NCBI RefSeq assembly: GCF_003054025.1
Contig: NZ_QBKG01000001.1
Span: forward strand, 558,001 to 622,000
Reading direction: 5' to 3'
Length of the DNA stretch: 64,000 nt
Source of the DNA: Capnocytophaga leadbetteri
GTDB taxonomy: Bacteria > Bacteroidota > Bacteroidia > Flavobacteriales > Flavobacteriaceae
Shown here: one piece after another, positions 61,982-64,000 of the stretch
How positions within the stretch are numbered: position 1 is the stretch's first letter
How the letters are laid out: the number at the start of each line of letters is the position of its first letter
Position numbers and translations under genes: made by a program
Notes under the pieces: generated by a model
The model's database searches: none
The model's input: only the letters and a program-made list of their open reading frames with translations
What the model was told of the DNA's origin: nothing

Positions 61982-64000
61982 ATGAAAAAGTTTCTTACAG
62001 CAATTTTATTTTTGTTTTTTTCTGGGCTTAGTTTCGCCCAAGGAGTTGATTGTATCGATGTGCAAATAACTCCTATCATCGGAAGCTGTTATGCTGATAA
62101 TGCTATCAAAGTAACCGCTAAAAATAAAAGTCCTTACCCCACCGCCTGCAAACCTTCAAGCGGGCAGTTTATCGTCCAATTCAAAGGAATGGGAAAGGAT
62201 AATGAAGTTTATAAAATGACTCCATATCCTGTAGCAGCAGGAGGAACAGCCGAGCATACCTTAGAAAACTTAGAGTCAGGCACCTACCAAGTCATAGTGC
62301 GCGATGCTATGACGGGGGCTATAGTAGAACGCTCTGTTACTATTGCTAATAGCTATAAACCGATGAATATACAAGGGTTAGAAGGATTGGCTCCTACTTG
62401 CAACCAACAAGGAGGGGTGCGCTTTCGCATCCCTAACGGAGGTAGAGGTCCTTTTGATGTAACCATCCTTGATGATGCTGGTGAAAATGTGCTATTGCCT
62501 ACTCAAAGGTTTGCAAGACCTACTGGCAATAACTATATTGAGGTACGCGGTACCGCTACTAACCCTATTACTGCAGGACAAAGACTGAGAATCCAAATTA
62601 AGGACGTGACTACTACTGGAGATAATTGTGGCGAAACGCGCAGACTACCTATTCAAGTACCAGCTTTAGTACAAACACCTGAGTGTCTCAAAATTAAAAT
62701 GTATGATTATAGAGAGATGATAGTGAGTGATACTAGTTGCGGTAAATACAGAGCTTCTTTTATAATTAGAAAATTAGAAGATAATACTCCTCTATACCAA
62801 GGTGCTCCTAACGTAAACGCTTTATTGAATTATTTTAGACTACCTGGTACTGCTGTAGTACGTTTTTTAGACTCTACTGACCCTACTAAAATAGGAAAAA
62901 CACTCGATATTTCAAGTACTTTTGATAATAACCGCTATCATATAAGAGATCATATTATTCAAAAAGGCGATGTTTTAGAAATTACTATCAAAGGCGGACA
63001 AAATACTATCAAAGAAACCGTACGCTTCAACGAACAGGTTGATCCTGCTACTTGCGCAAGCAATCGCTTGTTTTCTGTTGCTAATGGGTCATATAATATG
63101 GGAATACCTGTCGGATGTACTACTGGTACAACTAGAGAATTGAGCCTCTTTTATTCTATTCTTGATGGCACATACCGAGAAATGCCTAATGTTACCCAAG
63201 GGGGAACCTATCGCTATTATGTGTATTTCCAAGATCCTTATAAGACAGATATTGAAAAAATGGAGCACTTTACGCTCGAAAAAGGTGCTTCAGCTTCCGG
63301 ACCTTGGACTCCAGTGCCTATGACCGATGCCGCTGTTGCTGCCCCAGGACAAGCACGATGGACGCACCGCCGTATTTATCTAACAACAGTAGGCGAAGGA
63401 TATTATAGAATTACCTATAAAAATACTAATAACTGTTTTGAAACTTGTACAAGAGTTATTAGAATATTTTACCCCAATCCTTCTCTGCCTTCTATCGAAA
63501 AAATATGGGATTATTACAATCCTCTTTATGGTATACACGAGGGCACTGGCGCTTTTATGATACGCTTTCTTTCAAACCAATTTGTAAGTCCCTTAAAGCT
63601 AGAGGTAGAACCTGCTGATGGTACTAAAACAATGACTTATACTCCTCAAGTAGGGCATTTAACAGCTACACAAAGTCGTACTATTACCTTCCCTCTTACC
63701 CTCTCCCAATCGTTTAACAGTGCAAGTAGTAACTGGATTCCTATGGGCTATACTAACTTGCCAGCAGGGCGCTACCGTATAAAGGTAACCGATGCCTGCG
63801 GGCGATCTACCACCCGCGAGTACGACCTCTTAAAAACGGAATATCAGTCTGAAAAATTGTCCTTCAAAAAAGACTGTAATGTAGCCGAAATGGTATACAA
63901 AAGCAATGGAGGATTTTCTCATACTAACCTTAATATTTCTTTGCAAAAATATAATGATAACGGTACCTTTGTAGGACAGCCTATCATTCGAAATACTAAT
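61982..64000 (+). CDS. Third large secreted SprB-type protein (3' end outside window)
   Basis: The frame is open for 673 codons from the ATG at 61982 to the window end with no stop. It starts with a signal peptide (MKKFLTAILFLFFSGLSFAQ). The first mature region holds beta units with the motif logic of SprB repeats (IIGSCYADNAIKVTAKNKSP, then LENLESGTYQVIVRDAMTG) and later NLPAGRYRIKVTDACGRST. Cysteines are paired as in the two giant proteins. It has no obvious DUF11-like domain at the position found in adhesins 1 and 2. A type IX sorting domain is expected beyond the window. Its promoter is a textbook flavobacterial one, unlike those of adhesins 1 and 2. Function is inferred as a surface protein; its total length is unknown. 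Confidence 0.8.
   Translation, partial: MKKFLTAILFLFFSGLSFAQGVDCIDVQITPIIGSCYADNAIKVTAKNKSPYPTACKPSSGQFIVQFKGMGKDNEVYKMTPYPVAAGGTAEHTLENLESGTYQVIVRDAMTGAIVERSVTIANSYKPMNIQGLEGLAPTCNQQGGVRFRIPNGGRGPFDVTILDDAGENVLLPTQRFARPTGNNYIEVRGTATNPITAGQRLRIQIKDVTTTGDNCGETRRLPIQVPALVQTPECLKIKMYDYREMIVSDTSCGKYRASFIIRKLEDNTPLYQGAPNVNALLNYFRLPGTAVVRFLDSTDPTKIGKTLDISSTFDNNRYHIRDHIIQKGDVLEITIKGGQNTIKETVRFNEQVDPATCASNRLFSVANGSYNMGIPVGCTTGTTRELSLFYSILDGTYREMPNVTQGGTYRYYVYFQDPYKTDIEKMEHFTLEKGASASGPWTPVPMTDAAVAAPGQARWTHRRIYLTTVGEGYYRITYKNTNNCFETCTRVIRIFYPNPSLPSIEKIWDYYNPLYGIHEGTGAFMIRFLSNQFVSPLKLEVEPADGTKTMTYTPQVGHLTATQSRTITFPLTLSQSFNSASSNWIPMGYTNLPAGRYRIKVTDACGRSTTREYDLLKTEYQSEKLSFKKDCNVAEMVYKSNGGFSHTNLNISLQKYNDNGTFVGQPIIRNTN

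Overview
The window looks like the chromosome of an AT-rich Bacteroidota (Flavobacteriia) member, most likely Capnocytophaga or a close relative. I infer this from flavobacterial promoters (TTTG, about 19-20 nt, then TAnnTTTG) ahead of many genes, T9SS type B sorting domains, SprB-like adhesin repeats, and families largely confined to this phylum (DUF6048/DUF6452, DUF5606, DUF5686, GH92 lipoprotein). No phage, transposase, CRISPR or conjugation gene is visible.

Layout. 1-5.7 kb (+): the end of a UvrD/RecB-type helicase, a decayed gene remnant, a PfkB sugar kinase, a GH92 alpha-mannosidase lipoprotein and a dTDP-glucose 4,6-dehydratase. 5.7-14.3 kb: housekeeping genes on both strands (ftsQ, era, yceD-rpmF, def, a two-component system, envelope proteins), with two short-period tandem arrays flanking one small secreted protein. 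14.6-50.2 kb (+): two giant secreted adhesin-like proteins (5,106 and 5,091 aa). Their N-terminal ~1,500 residues differ, but the remaining ~3,580 residues and the terminator appear to be a perfect 10.78-kb direct repeat. Between them lie sucA, a small TonB-plug-like protein and sucB. 50.2-55.7 kb (-): a lipoprotein, rpsT, two identical tRNA-Glu genes, a LuxC-like acyl-CoA reductase and a DUF5686 outer-membrane protein. 55.7-61.6 kb (-): a five-gene galactose/amino-sugar operon (nucleotidyltransferase, sugar kinase, galK, galM, galT). 62.0-64.0 kb (+): the start of a third large secreted repeat protein, cut by the window end.

How it fits together. The mannosidase, sugar kinases, galactose operon and nucleotidyltransferase suggest use of host glycan sugars. 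The giant proteins have a signal peptide, SprB-like repeats and a type B C-terminal domain, which fits cell-surface filaments exported by the type IX machinery and possibly moved by gliding motors. The most striking point is the pair of giant genes: variable tip, constant stalk, and identity that stops within a few bases of the terminator. This suggests a recent duplication or ongoing gene conversion that keeps the stalk uniform while tips diverge. Recombination between the copies would excise a 20,241-bp segment carrying sucA and sucB.
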